Source: Mycolicibacterium tusciae JS617 (GTDB lineage Bacteria > Actinomycetota > Actinomycetes > Mycobacteriales > Mycobacteriaceae). Taken from it: a stretch of DNA of 64,000 nucleotides. Position 1 is the stretch's first letter, and each line of letters opens with the position of its first letter. The notes under the pieces were generated by a model, which searched no databases, had not been told where the DNA came from, and saw only the letters and a program-made list of their open reading frames with translations. The position numbers and the translations under genes are program-made. The stretch is taken from the NCBI RefSeq assembly GCF_000243415.2, contig NZ_KI912270.1:62001-126000 (forward strand), in the 5' to 3' direction. Of the stretch, positions 26,373-35,629 are shown in pieces.

Positions 26373-27678
26373 GGCGCCCGACAAGCATCGCGACGCCGAC
26401 CCCGCAGCGGTCCGGAAAGCGGTGCGCGGCGCGGCGATCGGGAACACCGTCGAGTGGTACGACTTCGCGATCTACAGCACCCTCGCGACATACATCGCGG
26501 ATCAGTTCTTCCCCTCCGGCGACGAGACCGCGGCACTGCTCAGCACGTTCGCCGTCTTCGCCGCCGCATTCTTCATGCGTCCGCTCGGCGGATTCTTCTT
26601 CGGGCCACTCGGTGACCGGATCGGCCGACAGCGGGTGCTCGCAATTGTCATCCTCTTGATGTCGGGGTCGACGTTCCTCATCGGCGTGGTGCCGAGCTAC
26701 GAGTCCATCGGCGTGGCCGCACCGCTGTTGCTGCTTCTTCTACGCTGCGTGCAGGGGTTCTCAGCCGGTGGCGAATACGGCAGCGGCGCATGCTACTTGG
26801 CCGAATTCGCGCCCGACCGCCACCGCGGGTTCGTCGTGTCCTTCCTGGTGTGGTCGGTGGTCGTCGGCTTTCTGCTGGGCTCGCTGACGGTTACCGGACT
26901 CGAAACGCTGCTCTCGGAAAGCGCGATGAGTTCCTATGGCTGGCGGATCCCCTTCCTCATCGCAGGCGTGCTGGGGGTGGTCGGCCTCTACATCCGGCTG
27001 CGACTCGGGGACACGCCGGAATTCGAGTCACTGCGCGACAAAGGTGAAGTCGCCGAGTCGCCGCTGAAGGAGGCGCTCACCACGTCATGGCGTCCGATCC
27101 TGCAGATCGCCGGACTCGTGGTGATCCACAACGTCGGGTTCTACATCGTCTTCACCTACCTGCCAACGTATTTCACCAAGACACTCGAGTTCACGAAGAC
27201 CAATGCCTTCGTCTCGATCATCATCGCGAGCACTGTCGCGATCATCCTCATCCCGCCATTGGGCGCGCTTTCGGACCGGATCGGCCGAAAACCCTTGCTG
27301 ATCTCGGGCGCCGTCGGATTCGCGGTATTCGCCTATCCGTTGTTCATGTTGCTCAACACCGGATCACTGGCCGCGGCCATCGCCGCACATGCGGGCCTGG
27401 CCGCCATTGAATCGGTGTTCGTATCGGCATCGTTGGCGGCCGGAGCGGAACTCTTCGCTACGCGGGTGCGCTCCAGCGGCTACTCGATCGGATACAACGT
27501 GTCCGTCGCCATCTTCGGCGGCACGGCACCGTACGTGGCGACCTGGCTGGTGGCCCGGACCGGCAACGAGCTCGCACCCGCGTTCTATGTCATCGCCGCG
27601 GCGATCATCAGCCTCGCCACGCTGATGACCATGCGGGAGACTGCGGCTCAGCCGTTGCGACAGAAAGTTCACACATAG
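26359..27678 (+). CDS. MFS transporter, metabolite:H+ symporter (ProP-like) family
   Basis: 439 residues, 12 membrane helices. N-terminal [14 protein letters not shown] and [18 protein letters not shown], the loop [21 protein letters not shown] and LSDRIGRKP are hallmarks of the MHS family of dicarboxylate/osmolyte/aromatic acid importers. ATG 26359 is preceded by GGAGGAGGG and overlaps the DUF1445 gene by 14 bases, so both are co-translated. Substrate probably a carboxylic acid. Confidence 0.92.
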   Translation: MTIHEAPDKHRDADPAAVRKAVRGAAIGNTVEWYDFAIYSTLATYIADQFFPSGDETAALLSTFAVFAAAFFMRPLGGFFFGPLGDRIGRQRVLAIVILLMSGSTFLIGVVPSYESIGVAAPLLLLLLRCVQGFSAGGEYGSGACYLAEFAPDRHRGFVVSFLVWSVVVGFLLGSLTVTGLETLLSESAMSSYGWRIPFLIAGVLGVVGLYIRLRLGDTPEFESLRDKGEVAESPLKEALTTSWRPILQIAGLVVIHNVGFYIVFTYLPTYFTKTLEFTKTNAFVSIIIASTVAIILIPPLGALSDRIGRKPLLISGAVGFAVFAYPLFMLLNTGSLAAAIAAHAGLAAIESVFVSASLAAGAELFATRVRSSGYSIGYNVSVAIFGGTAPYVATWLVARTGNELAPAFYVIAAAIISLATLMTMRETAAQPLRQKVHT

Positions 27679-27738
27679 CGCACACGAATTGATCGCCAAA
27701 CCTCCTGCGAAGGACGCCGTCAGCGCAGACTCGACGAC

Positions 27739-29049
27739 ATGTCGACGGGACGCCCGCCAACGCCGGTCAGCTCTCCCGTGCGAGTGGCGTTAGCCAGCTT
27801 CATCGGCACCACGGTTGAGTTCTACGACTTCCTCATCTACGGCACCGCGGCCGCCCTGGTGTTCCCGAAGCTGTTCTTCCCCACCGTCTCACCCGCGTCA
27901 GGCTTGTTGCTATCGTTCGCGACGTTCGGCGTCGGCTTCGTCGCGAGGCCGCTCGGTGGAATCGTGTTCGGCCACTTCGGCGATCGCGTGGGCCGCAAGC
28001 GCATGCTCGTCTACTCCCTACTGATCATGGGCGGCGCGACGGTGCTGATGGGCTTGCTGCCCACCTACTCACATATAGGAGTGGCCGCCCCGATCCTGTT
28101 GACGCTGTTGCGTCTCGCGCAGGGGTTCGCGGTCGGTGGCGAATGGGGTGGGGCGACGCTCTTGGCCGTCGAACACGCGTCGGCTGAACGCAAGGGGTTA
28201 TACGGTGCGTTCCCACAGATGGGCGCTCCCGCCGGAACTGCGACCGCGACGCTGGCCTTCTATGCGGTGTCGCAGCTGCCCGATGAGCAGTTCATGGCGT
28301 GGGGGTGGCGCATTCCGTTTCTTGCGAGCGCCGTGCTGATCGCCGTCGGCTTGGTGATCCGCCTGTCGGTGGCGGAGAGCCCGGACTTCGACGCACTCCG
28401 TGAACGATCTGCTGTCGTACGGGTGCCTGTCGCGACAGCGTTCCGCAAGCATTGGAAACAGATTCTGCTCGTTGCCGGCGCCTACCTGTCACAAGGAGTG
28501 TTCGCGTACATCTGCGTGGCGTATCTCGTCTCCTATGGCACGACTGTCGCTGGAATCGGACGGACACAAGCTCTTTTGGGTGTCTTCGTCGCAGCTGTGG
28601 TGGCTGTCGTGACGTATCCGTTGTTCGGCGCGCTGTCGGACGCCTACGGCCGCAAGCCGGTCTTCCTGGCCGGCGTGGTCCTGATGGGTCTTTCTGTCGC
28701 GCCGGCCTTCGCGCTGATCAATACCGGCAACCCGACGCTGTTCCTCGCGGCGCTGCTGCTGGTGTTCGGGTTTGCGATGGCGCCCGCCGCCGGAGTGACC
28801 GGTTCGTTGTTCAGCCTCGCGTTCGACGCCGATGTCCGCTACAGCGGCGTATCGATCGGCTACACCCTGTCGCAGGTGCTGGGTTCGGCCTTCGCGCCGA
28901 CGATCGCGACTGCCCTGTACGCGGCGACCAAGACAAGCAACTCGATCGTCGCCTACCTCATTGCGGTGTCGGTGATCTCAGCGGTGTCGGCCTGCTTCCT
29001 GCCCGGCAGCTGGAGGCGGGTACAAAGCGAGCCTGGCTCGCGAGTGTGA
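27739..29049 (+). CDS. second MFS transporter, metabolite:H+ symporter family
   Basis: 436 residues, 12 helices, with IGTTVEFYDFLIYGTAA, ARPLGGIVFGHFGDRVGRKR, QGFAVGGEWGGATLLAVEHA and LSDAYGRKP. It is a member of the same MHS family as the preceding gene but clearly divergent, suggesting two related substrates. It follows after 60 bases and may be in the same transcript. Convergent with the amidohydrolase gene. Confidence 0.92.
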   Translation: MSTGRPPTPVSSPVRVALASFIGTTVEFYDFLIYGTAAALVFPKLFFPTVSPASGLLLSFATFGVGFVARPLGGIVFGHFGDRVGRKRMLVYSLLIMGGATVLMGLLPTYSHIGVAAPILLTLLRLAQGFAVGGEWGGATLLAVEHASAERKGLYGAFPQMGAPAGTATATLAFYAVSQLPDEQFMAWGWRIPFLASAVLIAVGLVIRLSVAESPDFDALRERSAVVRVPVATAFRKHWKQILLVAGAYLSQGVFAYICVAYLVSYGTTVAGIGRTQALLGVFVAAVVAVVTYPLFGALSDAYGRKPVFLAGVVLMGLSVAPAFALINTGNPTLFLAALLLVFGFAMAPAAGVTGSLFSLAFDADVRYSGVSIGYTLSQVLGSAFAPTIATALYAATKTSNSIVAYLIAVSVISAVSACFLPGSWRRVQSEPGSRV

Positions 29050-29053
29050 ACGT

Positions 29054-29082
29054 CACGACGCTTTGGGCGGGTTATCGTCGTG
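29054..29082. terminator. weak inverted repeat between convergent genes
   Basis: CACGACG (29054-29060) pairs with CGTCGTG (29076-29082) across a 15-base loop, between the converging transporter and amidohydrolase genes. There is no T-run, so this is only a possible bidirectional terminator. Confidence 0.35.
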
Positions 29083-29110
29083 CTTCACATTCGGCCCGAT
29101 CAGTTCAGTG

Positions 29111-30373
29111 TCAGGCCTTCGCGAGCTGCTTTTCGGCGTACAACCGCGCCCACTCCTTGCGCGGCCGGATCGACACATCGACGTCGGTTGCCTTGGCGCG
29201 CAACGCCGCAACGGTGGCCTGGTCCTTCGGCGTCAACTTGAACGGATCCCAGCCGAAGAAGCGGCAGCTGTTCTCCCAGGTGATTTTGTTGATGTCAGCG
29301 TCGTCGGCGCCCGCGGCGTTCAACTCGGCGAGCACCTGTTCCGGCGCGTCCGGCCAGAAGCAGTCGGAGTGCGGGTAGTCGCACTCCCAGGCGATGTTGT
29401 CGATGCCGATCTCGTGGCGAAGCTTCAGCGACGTCTTGTCCGTGACGTAACAGGCCAGTGAATGCTCGCGGAACACGTCGCTGGGCAGCTTGTCCCCGAA
29501 GTCACGCCGCAGCCATTTCTGGTTGGTGTAGTGCCGATCGCTGCGATCGAGGTAGAAGGGGATCCAGCCGATACCGCCTTCGGAGAACGCGAATTTGAGG
29601 TCTGGATAGTTGCGCATCGCGGGGCCCCACAACAGATCCTGGGCGCACATCGCCGACACCTGGGTGGCCAGGATGATGAGGTTGTCGATCGGTGCGTTGG
29701 GCGCCATGCTGATCGCCCCGAATCCGGTGCCGATGTGCAGGCACATCACGACGTTCTCTTCCGAGAGCGTGGTGAATACCGGGCCCCAGTACTCATCGTC
29801 GTGGTAACTCGGAAGACCTTCCAGGTGAGGAAGTTCCGGCATGGTGACCGCGCGGCACCCCTTGGCCGCCACCCGGCGGATCTCCGCGCACATGCCCTCC
29901 GGATTCCACGTCGGCAGCACGGCGATCGGGATGAAGCGGTCCGGGTAGATGCCGGCCCATTCGTCGATATGCCAGTCGTTGTAGGCCGACACCATCACCA
30001 GGGTGACGTCCTCGCGCGTCATATTGAGGTGCCGGGCCGAAAAACCGGTGAACGTCGGGAAGCACATCGACGCCAGGATGCCGTTGCGGTTCATGTCGCG
30101 GACGCGCTCATGGACGTCGTACACGCCGGGCCGCATCTCGGCGAAGCCGGCGGGGTCGCGCCCCCACTCTTCGGCAGGCCAGGACACCACCGCGTTGAGT
30201 CCGCTGACACCCTGCGGCCTGCCCTGATACATCCACTGGTCGACGCCCTTCTCGTCGGTGACGACGACGGGCGCCTCGGCCTTGTACTTGGCGGGAACGT
30301 GGTTGAGGAACATGTCCGGCGGTTCCACGACGTGGTCGTCGATGCTCACCAGGATCAGGTCGTCGGTCTGCAT
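29111..30373 (-). CDS. amidohydrolase family 2 (ACMSD-like) metal-dependent hydrolase
   Basis: 420 residues starting LVSIDDHVVEPPDMFLNHVP, with LPTWNPEGMCAEIRRVAAKGCRAV, VMCLHIGTG, FAFSEGGIGWIPFYLDRSDRHY and WECDYPHSDCFWPDAPEQ, the His/Asp metal-site blocks of the Amidohydro_2 group common in mycobacterial catabolic clusters. May decarboxylate or hydrolyse a ring-derived acid. Divergent from the AraC gene with only 24 bases between starts. Confidence 0.85.
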   Translation of the reverse strand: MQTDDLILVSIDDHVVEPPDMFLNHVPAKYKAEAPVVVTDEKGVDQWMYQGRPQGVSGLNAVVSWPAEEWGRDPAGFAEMRPGVYDVHERVRDMNRNGILASMCFPTFTGFSARHLNMTREDVTLVMVSAYNDWHIDEWAGIYPDRFIPIAVLPTWNPEGMCAEIRRVAAKGCRAVTMPELPHLEGLPSYHDDEYWGPVFTTLSEENVVMCLHIGTGFGAISMAPNAPIDNLIILATQVSAMCAQDLLWGPAMRNYPDLKFAFSEGGIGWIPFYLDRSDRHYTNQKWLRRDFGDKLPSDVFREHSLACYVTDKTSLKLRHEIGIDNIAWECDYPHSDCFWPDAPEQVLAELNAAGADDADINKITWENSCRFFGWDPFKLTPKDQATVAALRAKATDVDVSIRPRKEWARLYAEKQLAKA

Positions 30374-30378
30374 AACTA

Positions 30379-30394
30379 ACTAGTACCGTCTAGT
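30379..30394. promoter_or_regulatory. palindrome ACTAG-N6-CTAGT between amidohydrolase and AraC starts
   Basis: Five-base arms, six-base spacer, perfectly symmetrical, filling most of the 24-base gap between two divergent start codons. A regulator bound here would block both starts. The short arms make chance possible. Confidence 0.45.
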
Positions 30395-30397
30395 GCC

Positions 30398-31261
30398 ATG
30401 ACCGTCTCTGCGACTTCGGACAGATTTTTGTCCTCAGCGGCCAAGCCCGCGCCGGATCCTCCCCGAAGGGTGATTGAGCTCCGTCGCGGTGGGCGCGCGC
30501 TCGGCGGGAGCTATCTCTACGAGGGCGACGGACTGATCACCGGTTGGCACTCGCACGAAGTGCACCAGATCGAGTACGCGCTGCACGGTGTCGTAGAGGT
30601 CGAGACAGATTCCGCGCACTATCTGCTTCCGCCTCAGCAGGCGGCGTGGATACCTGCGGGACTCGAGCATCAAGCGGTGATGAATCCGGATGTCAAGACG
30701 GTCGCGGTGATGTTCGATCCCGCCCTCGTGGTCGCTGCAGGCGATCGCGCACGCATTCTCGCTGTGTCGCCGTTGATCCGGGAGATGATGATCTACGCGC
30801 TGCGATGGCAGATCGACCGTGGCCCAGGCGCCGCCGAAGATGAGAAGGTGTCGGACAACTTCTTCTACACTCTGGCCAATCTGGTGGCCGAAGCGCTGGA
30901 CCACGAGGCTCCGCTATCCCTGCCGACGTCCGACCACCCAATCGTCGCGGCGGCGATGACGTTTACGAAGGCACACCTGGATTCGGTAAGCGCCGATGAT
31001 GTCAGCCGCGCGGTGGCGGTGTCTGAGCGAACGTTGCGGCGCCTCTTCCAGGACACGCTCGGGTTGTCATGGCGGACATATCTTTTGCACGCGCGAATGC
31101 TTCGTGCGATGGCGCTGCTGGCCGCGCCGGGTCAGTCGGTACAGGAAACGGCGTCGGCCGTGGGCTTCGACAGCCTCAGCTCGTTCACACGGGCGTTCGC
31201 TCAATTCTGCGGAGAGACGCCAAGCACCTACCGTAAAAGGGTTGCGAGCGAGCAGGTTTGA
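30398..31261 (+). CDS. AraC-family transcriptional regulator with cupin sensor domain
   Basis: 287 residues. The N-terminal cupin (GWHSHEVHQIEYALHGVVEVET and WIPAGLEHQAVMNP, residues about 45-105) senses a small molecule. The C-terminal double HTH (SADDVSRAVAVSERTLRRLFQDTLGLS and SVQETASAVGFDSLSSFTRAFAQFCGETPSTYRKR) binds DNA. Divergent from the amidohydrolase and a probable activator of it and perhaps of the transport genes. The ligand is unknown. Confidence 0.92.
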   Translation: MTVSATSDRFLSSAAKPAPDPPRRVIELRRGGRALGGSYLYEGDGLITGWHSHEVHQIEYALHGVVEVETDSAHYLLPPQQAAWIPAGLEHQAVMNPDVKTVAVMFDPALVVAAGDRARILAVSPLIREMMIYALRWQIDRGPGAAEDEKVSDNFFYTLANLVAEALDHEAPLSLPTSDHPIVAAAMTFTKAHLDSVSADDVSRAVAVSERTLRRLFQDTLGLSWRTYLLHARMLRAMALLAAPGQSVQETASAVGFDSLSSFTRAFAQFCGETPSTYRKRVASEQV

Positions 31262-31266
31262 GCCCG

Positions 31267-31905
31267 CTACGCGTCGTCGTTGCGCGGTTGAAAGAGTCCC
31301 TCGCGCAGCAGTGAGTTGACGGACTGCTGCCACCTGTCGACCTGCTCGGGCGTCGTGAAGGCGCCCGGGATCTGCCGCTCGATATGGCCGCGCACGATGA
31401 GGGTCCCGACTGCCAGGACAAGGGAATTCAGCGACGCCCAGGTGACGTCGATATCTTCTCGAGCTTCGCCGTTCTCTTTTCGCGCGGTCCACCGCGCGGT
31501 GCCGAATGCGGAGAGTGTGTCCCAGACCGTGTTCCCCAGCTGGCTGCCATCGATGAGCGCGCGACCGAAGTAGTCCACGACGTCGGGATGCTCGAGCAAC
31601 AGTGTGGTGACCCTGCTGCCCATGTCGGCGATCGAGTCTTTCGCATGTGGCACCGCGACGGGTTGCGCGACCACGGCGATCACGACGCTCATCACGTACT
31701 CATCGACGGCCTTGATGAGACCGGCCTTCGTTTCGAAGTGGTGCTGCACCAATCCGAGCGAGACGCCGGCGTCGGCGGCGACCGAACGAAGTGAGGTCCC
31801 CGCGGCGCCCTTCGTCGCGAAACTCTTCAACGCCGCCTGGCGGATCCGTTCGAGTTTCTTGAGTTCGTCGCCACCGACCCGGTCGCGCTCCGTCACCGCC
31901 GTCAT
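31267..31905 (-). CDS. TetR-family transcriptional regulator
   Basis: 212 residues from ATG 31905 with the HTH block GAAGTSLRSVAADAGVSLGLVQHHFETKAGLIKAV (residues about 30-63) and a ligand domain. Reading further upstream would cross the operator. Convergent with the AraC gene (5 bases between stops) and divergent from the WhiB6-like gene across two ATACRAACGTAT repeats. Expected to be autoregulatory and to control the WhiB-like gene. Confidence 0.92.
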   Translation of the reverse strand: MTAVTERDRVGGDELKKLERIRQAALKSFATKGAAGTSLRSVAADAGVSLGLVQHHFETKAGLIKAVDEYVMSVVIAVVAQPVAVPHAKDSIADMGSRVTTLLLEHPDVVDYFGRALIDGSQLGNTVWDTLSAFGTARWTARKENGEAREDIDVTWASLNSLVLAVGTLIVRGHIERQIPGAFTTPEQVDRWQQSVNSLLREGLFQPRNDDA

Positions 31906-31944
31906 TGAGCAGGTTGTTTCGTGATCACGAACCCAGATTAGACA

Positions 31945-31978
31945 ATACGAACGTATCGTGTCTACCATACAAACGTAT
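31945..31978. promoter_or_regulatory. pair of ATACRAACGTAT operators between TetR and WhiB6-like genes
   Basis: ATACGAACGTAT at 31945-31956 (ATACG-AA-CGTAT, perfect arms) and ATACAAACGTAT at 31967-31978 (11 of 12 identical). Centres are 22 bases apart, two helical turns, as for paired TetR dimers. Confidence 0.8.
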
Positions 31979-32015
31979 TGTTTCCGTGGCCGATGAGAAC
32001 GGGGAGGACAGACCG

Positions 32016-32345
32016 GTGCACGACACGACACGACCAAGCGCCGTCGCACACTTGCGCACCGTGAATGCGCCCCAGGCTCCGACCGTCATCGATGACTCGG
32101 CGATGGGGCCGTGCACTCGAGACCCGGATCGGTGGACGACGACCGCGGACGAAGGCGCGAAGGCACTGTGCCGCGCCTGCCCCCTGCGGTGGCGGTGCGC
32201 TCAGGAAGCCTGTTTGACGCCGGGCGCCGAGGGCGTGTGGGCGGGCATCCTGATACCCGATGCAGGGCGTGCCCGCCGGTTCGCGCTGAAGCAGCTGCGG
32301 TCGCTGGCCGAGCAGAACGGATACCCGGTACGAAGGACGGGGTAG
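32016..32345 (+). CDS. WhiB-family Fe-S transcription factor, WhiB6-like
   Basis: 109 residues from GTG 32016 (GGGGAGG 9 bases upstream). The four cluster Cys are C33, C52, C55 and C61 (CRACPLRWRC), with the turn GVWAG and a C-terminal basic stretch. CTRDPDRWTTTADEGAKALCRACP and ILIPDAGRARRFALKQLRSLAEQNGYPVR, read piecewise, are closest to mycobacterial WhiB6, the ESX-1 regulator. Here no ESX gene is nearby. It binds a [4Fe-4S] cluster sensitive to O2/NO and partners the major sigma factor in known members. Start upstream of 32016 cannot be excluded. Confidence 0.88.
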   Translation: MHDTTRPSAVAHLRTVNAPQAPTVIDDSAMGPCTRDPDRWTTTADEGAKALCRACPLRWRCAQEACLTPGAEGVWAGILIPDAGRARRFALKQLRSLAEQNGYPVRRTG

Positions 32346-32371
32346 CTCGGCAGGTGCGAAGATGATCAGCC

Positions 32372-32866
32372 ATGACCCGCTGGCACGCGCTCGAACCCGC
32401 CGACGCCGATTTCCTGGCCTCCGCGCCGCACATCTTCCGCTACCAGAAGCGGTATGCCGCCCCACCCGAAAAGGTCTGGGAGTCACTTGTTTCCGACGAG
32501 TCGCTGGCCGCTTGGGGACCGATGATCAAGGACGTCACGTGGACGTCGCCCAGGCCGTTCGGGGTAGGCACCACGCGTGACGTCACCGCGCCCGGCGGGT
32601 CGGTGATGCGGGAACGCTTCTTCCAGTGGCAGGACGGGCACAGCAAGTCGTTCTATGTGTACGAATCCGCGCTGCCATTGTTCAAGCGCTTCGCCGAGCA
32701 CTATCTCGTTGAGCCGGCCGGCACCGAGACGCAGTTCACCTGGACGCTCGCGATCGAGCCGAAACCCGCGTTCGCATTGCCGGTCAAGGTGTTGGCGCCG
32801 GTTCTGAAGGCCGGCTTCGGGCGGATACCGGCGGGCGGCCAGAAGTATTTCGCAACGCGGGGTTGA
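32372..32866 (+). CDS. SRPBCC (START-like) family protein
   Basis: 164 residues with the fold signature FRYQKRYAAPPEKVWESLVSDESLAAWGPMIKDVTW, then FGVGTTRDVTAPGGSVMRERFFQW and a C-terminal amphipathic helix. Members bind hydrophobic ligands in a helix-grip cavity (polyketide cyclase/dehydrase or lipid carriers). It is 8 bases upstream of the amidase, likely co-transcribed. No catalytic residues can be assigned. Confidence 0.85.
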   Translation: MTRWHALEPADADFLASAPHIFRYQKRYAAPPEKVWESLVSDESLAAWGPMIKDVTWTSPRPFGVGTTRDVTAPGGSVMRERFFQWQDGHSKSFYVYESALPLFKRFAEHYLVEPAGTETQFTWTLAIEPKPAFALPVKVLAPVLKAGFGRIPAGGQKYFATRG

Positions 32867-32873
32867 GGCAGGC

Positions 32874-34313
32874 ATGACTTCGCTCGCCGATCAGACCCGG
32901 TGGATGGACGCGACCGAACAGGCGGCGCTCGTCGCATCGGGTGAGGTGTCGGCGACCGAGTTGTTGGAAGCGGCGATCGAGCGCATCGAACGCATGGACC
33001 AGGCACTCAACGCGGTTGTGATCCGCTGGTTCGACCACGCCCGCGAGGTCGCGGCTAGCCGTGATCTTCCCGACGGCCCGTTCCACGGTGTGCCGTTCCT
33101 CATCAAGGACCTCTTCGCCGATTACGCCGGACAGCGGATCAGCAACGGCAACGTCGCCTTGAAAGAGGCGCACGTCATCGCCGATGCGGACACGACACTC
33201 GTCAGCCGCTACCGTGCGGCGGGGCTGGTGATCGCCGGCCGCACGAACAGCCCGGAGCTGGGCAGCGTGCCGACCACCGAGCCCGTCGCGTGGGGCGCAA
33301 CGCACAACCCGTGGGACACGACCCGCACACCCGGCGGGTCGAGCGGCGGTGCGGCCGCAGCGGTGGCGTCGGGGATGGTGCCGTTCGCCCATGCCAGTGA
33401 CGGCGGCGGATCCATTCGCATCCCCGCGTCGTGTTGCGGGCTGGTCGGGCTCAAGCCAAGCCAGGGCCGAATCACACTCGGCCCCATCCGCGACGAGAGC
33501 GGGCTCGCAGTCGAGCACTGCGTCAGCCGCACGGTCCGCGACTCGGCCGCATTGCTCGACGCGACGCGCGGCCCGGGTATCGGCGACACCGTGATCGCGC
33601 CAGCGCCCGCCCGTCCCTACGTAGAGGAGGTCGGCGCGGACCCGGGTCGGTTGCGGATCGGCGTCCTCGACCACCACGCGCAGGGCGGGCGTGTCGATGC
33701 CGAGGTGACCTTGGCGACCCAGGCGGTCGGCAAGCTGCTCGAATCGCTGGGCCATCACGTCGAGCCGGCGTGGCCGAAGGCGTTGGAGGACGAAACGCTC
33801 GGTTCCAAGTTCGGCGCAATGTGGAGCACCAACATGGGTGTATCGCGGCTCCGGTTCTCCGAACAGCTCGGCCGCCCGATCGAGGATCACGAGTTGGAGC
33901 CGATGAATCAGGCTCAGGCCGATTTCGCGAAACACTTCGGTGCCATCGATTACGCGCTCGCGCTCTCCGGTGTCGCGCAGTACCGCCGGGCGATGCACTC
34001 GTGGTGGCACGAGGGCTGGGATCTGCTGCTCACGCCGACGCTCGCCGAACTGCCGCTGAAGCTCGGCACGATCGTCAACGATCACGACAACCCGATGGCA
34101 CCGATGCGGCGCGCGGGCGAGTTCGTACCGTTCACTCCCCCGTTCAACACCAGCGGCCAGCCGGCGATCAGCCTGCCGCTGGAGTGGACGGACGAGGGTC
34201 TGCCGATCGGCGTGCAGCTGGTTGCGGCCTACGGACGCGAGGACGTCCTGATTCGCGTCGCGTGTCAGCTCGAAGCGGCGCAGCCCTGGGCGCACCGCAG
34301 GCCAGAGATCTGA
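32874..34313 (+). CDS. amidase-signature family hydrolase
   Basis: 479 residues with the catalytic Lys in PFLIKDLFA, the Ser-cisSer-Lys amidase signature [33 protein letters not shown] (cis-Ser in GGSSGG, nucleophile in GSIRIPAS) and the [13 protein letters not shown] block. Hydrolyses a carboxamide or ester. Substrate unknown; numerous mycobacterial AmiA/B2/C-like paralogues exist. It ends 10 bases before the 3' end of tRNA-Leu, which is on the opposite strand. Confidence 0.92.
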   Translation: MTSLADQTRWMDATEQAALVASGEVSATELLEAAIERIERMDQALNAVVIRWFDHAREVAASRDLPDGPFHGVPFLIKDLFADYAGQRISNGNVALKEAHVIADADTTLVSRYRAAGLVIAGRTNSPELGSVPTTEPVAWGATHNPWDTTRTPGGSSGGAAAAVASGMVPFAHASDGGGSIRIPASCCGLVGLKPSQGRITLGPIRDESGLAVEHCVSRTVRDSAALLDATRGPGIGDTVIAPAPARPYVEEVGADPGRLRIGVLDHHAQGGRVDAEVTLATQAVGKLLESLGHHVEPAWPKALEDETLGSKFGAMWSTNMGVSRLRFSEQLGRPIEDHELEPMNQAQADFAKHFGAIDYALALSGVAQYRRAMHSWWHEGWDLLLTPTLAELPLKLGTIVNDHDNPMAPMRRAGEFVPFTPPFNTSGQPAISLPLEWTDEGLPIGVQLVAAYGREDVLIRVACQLEAAQPWAHRRPEI

Positions 34314-34322
34314 GCGAAAGAG

Positions 34323-34405
34323 TGCGCGAGGGGGGACTCGAACCCCCACGCCCATAGGACAATGGCACCTAAAGCCATCTCGTCTGCCAGTTCCGACACT
34401 CGCGC
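34323..34405 (-). tRNA. tRNA-Leu(UAG)
   Basis: The 83-base minus-strand sequence folds as a class II tRNA: acceptor GCGCGAG/CTCGCGC plus discriminator A, D-arm, anticodon stem ATGGC/GCCAT with loop TTTAGGT (anticodon UAG, reads CUA), long variable arm and T-arm GGGGGTTCGAGTCCCCC. No encoded CCA. It is divergent from the HTH-LAGLIDADG gene, whose start is 66 bases away. Confidence 0.95.
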
Positions 34406-34470
34406 GCAGGTGGCAATCGTACCTGCTCGCCCGTCCCGTCTGTCGGTGGCGCTTCCTACGGTGGAGACAT

Positions 34471-35262
34471 ATGGCGAAAGGATTCTCAATGCGGTCAGCA
34501 GACGAATTCGAGGCGGTCCGGAAGTTGATCATCGGGGGCATGAACGATTGCGCGATCGCTCGACTGACCGGCATTCCCCGACGGACGGTGCGCGACTGGC
34601 GCTGCCGTCCGCAACTCCGATCAAGAGCCCGGGCCCGCTCCGCGGAGTGCGGCGTTGGCCACAACTTCGCCGCGTTGCCCGCAGCGCCATATTCGTATCT
34701 GCTCGGCATGTATCTCGGCGACGGCTGCATATCGCGGAGTCGTCGAGTGTGGCGTCTCCGCATCGTGCTGGATCAGAAGTACCCGGCAATAATCGAACGC
34801 TGTTGCCAGGCCATCGAAATCCTGATGCCGGGCCAACGGGCGGGCGTCGTGAAACGCGTTGGTTGTGTTGCCGTTTCGCTGTACTCAACGCATTGGCCGT
34901 GCCTACTTCCCCAGCACGGCCCAGGAGTCAAACACAAGCGGCTGATCGCACTCGAACCCTGGCAACAGGCGCTCGTCGACCAGGCCACCGAAGAGTTCGT
35001 CCTCGGCTTGATCCACAGCGACGGCTGCCGCGTAGTCGCGAATGACCGCGGCGTCGCCAGCGTGCGCTACCACTTCTCCAACCGTTCCGAGGACATCATC
35101 GGTCTGTTCTCCGCCGCACTCGACAAGCTCGGCATCCACTGGACGCGGTCGACCAAGTACATCGTGTCCATCTACCGAAAGGCAGATACGGCCCATCTGG
35201 ATGAGTTCATCGGGCCGAAGACCCGCGCGGTACCGTTGGAAGGTGTCCACTACGCGGCGTAG
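34471..35262 (+). CDS. free-standing HTH-LAGLIDADG protein
   Basis: 263 residues. Residues about 8-44 form a helix-turn-helix (MNDCAIARLTGIPRRTVRDW). Two LAGLIDADG motifs follow, LLGMYLGDGC (77-86, Asp84) and VLGLIHSDGC (177-186, Asp184), exactly 100 residues apart and each retaining the metal-binding Asp. No intein or intron host is around it, so it is free-standing. It could be a homing endonuclease aimed at the adjacent tRNA region or a domesticated DNA-binding regulator, as with WhiA. ATG 34489 (after AAAGGA) is an alternative start. Its tail overlaps the lprD start by 20 bases. Confidence 0.82.
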   Translation: MAKGFSMRSADEFEAVRKLIIGGMNDCAIARLTGIPRRTVRDWRCRPQLRSRARARSAECGVGHNFAALPAAPYSYLLGMYLGDGCISRSRRVWRLRIVLDQKYPAIIERCCQAIEILMPGQRAGVVKRVGCVAVSLYSTHWPCLLPQHGPGVKHKRLIALEPWQQALVDQATEEFVLGLIHSDGCRVVANDRGVASVRYHFSNRSEDIIGLFSAALDKLGIHWTRSTKYIVSIYRKADTAHLDEFIGPKTRAVPLEGVHYAA

Positions 35263-35629
35263 GAGACCGGCGCTCATCGCGCTGGCGGTCCTTGGCGCCA
35301 CCGGCTGCCTGGCGCTGGCCTGGTGGCAGTGGACCCGATTCGAGTCCGCATCGGGCACCTTCGTCAACCTCGGCTACGCCCTGCAGTGGCCGCTGTTCGC
35401 CGGCTTCGTCGTCTACGCGTACTACAAGTTCGTGCGCTTCGAGGAAGCACCACCCGAGCCCAGGCGGCAAGATGAGATCACCGAGATACCGGCGGGGCTG
35501 CTGCCCGAACGACCCACCGCCGCGACCCCACCGAACGACGACGACCCCGTGTTGAGCGAGTACAACGCGTACCTCGCCGACCTCGCCAAAGAAGACCCCA
35601 AAGAAGACAAGGACCGACCGACGACATGA
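35243..35629 (+). CDS. lprD: putative lipoprotein/membrane protein LprD
   Basis: 128 residues from GTG 35243. RRRRPALIALAVLGATGCLALAWWQW gives a positively charged start and a hydrophobic segment with a lipobox-like LGATGC. A second hydrophobic segment (YALQWPLFAGFVVYAYYKF) and an acidic, proline-rich cytoplasmic tail follow. This matches M. tuberculosis LprD (Rv1343c), which also sits next to the DUF3817 gene Rv1342c. Two transmembrane segments make a true lipoprotein doubtful. The start lies inside the end of the LAGLIDADG gene and the stop overlaps DUF3817 by ATGA. Confidence 0.85.
   Translation: MSTTRRRRPALIALAVLGATGCLALAWWQWTRFESASGTFVNLGYALQWPLFAGFVVYAYYKFVRFEEAPPEPRRQDEITEIPAGLLPERPTAATPPNDDDPVLSEYNAYLADLAKEDPKEDKDRPTT

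Noticed and set aside
32784..34763. 659-residue minus-strand frame opposite amidase and tRNA
   Set aside because: It runs antisense to a clear amidase and through a tRNA gene, with no recognisable domain.
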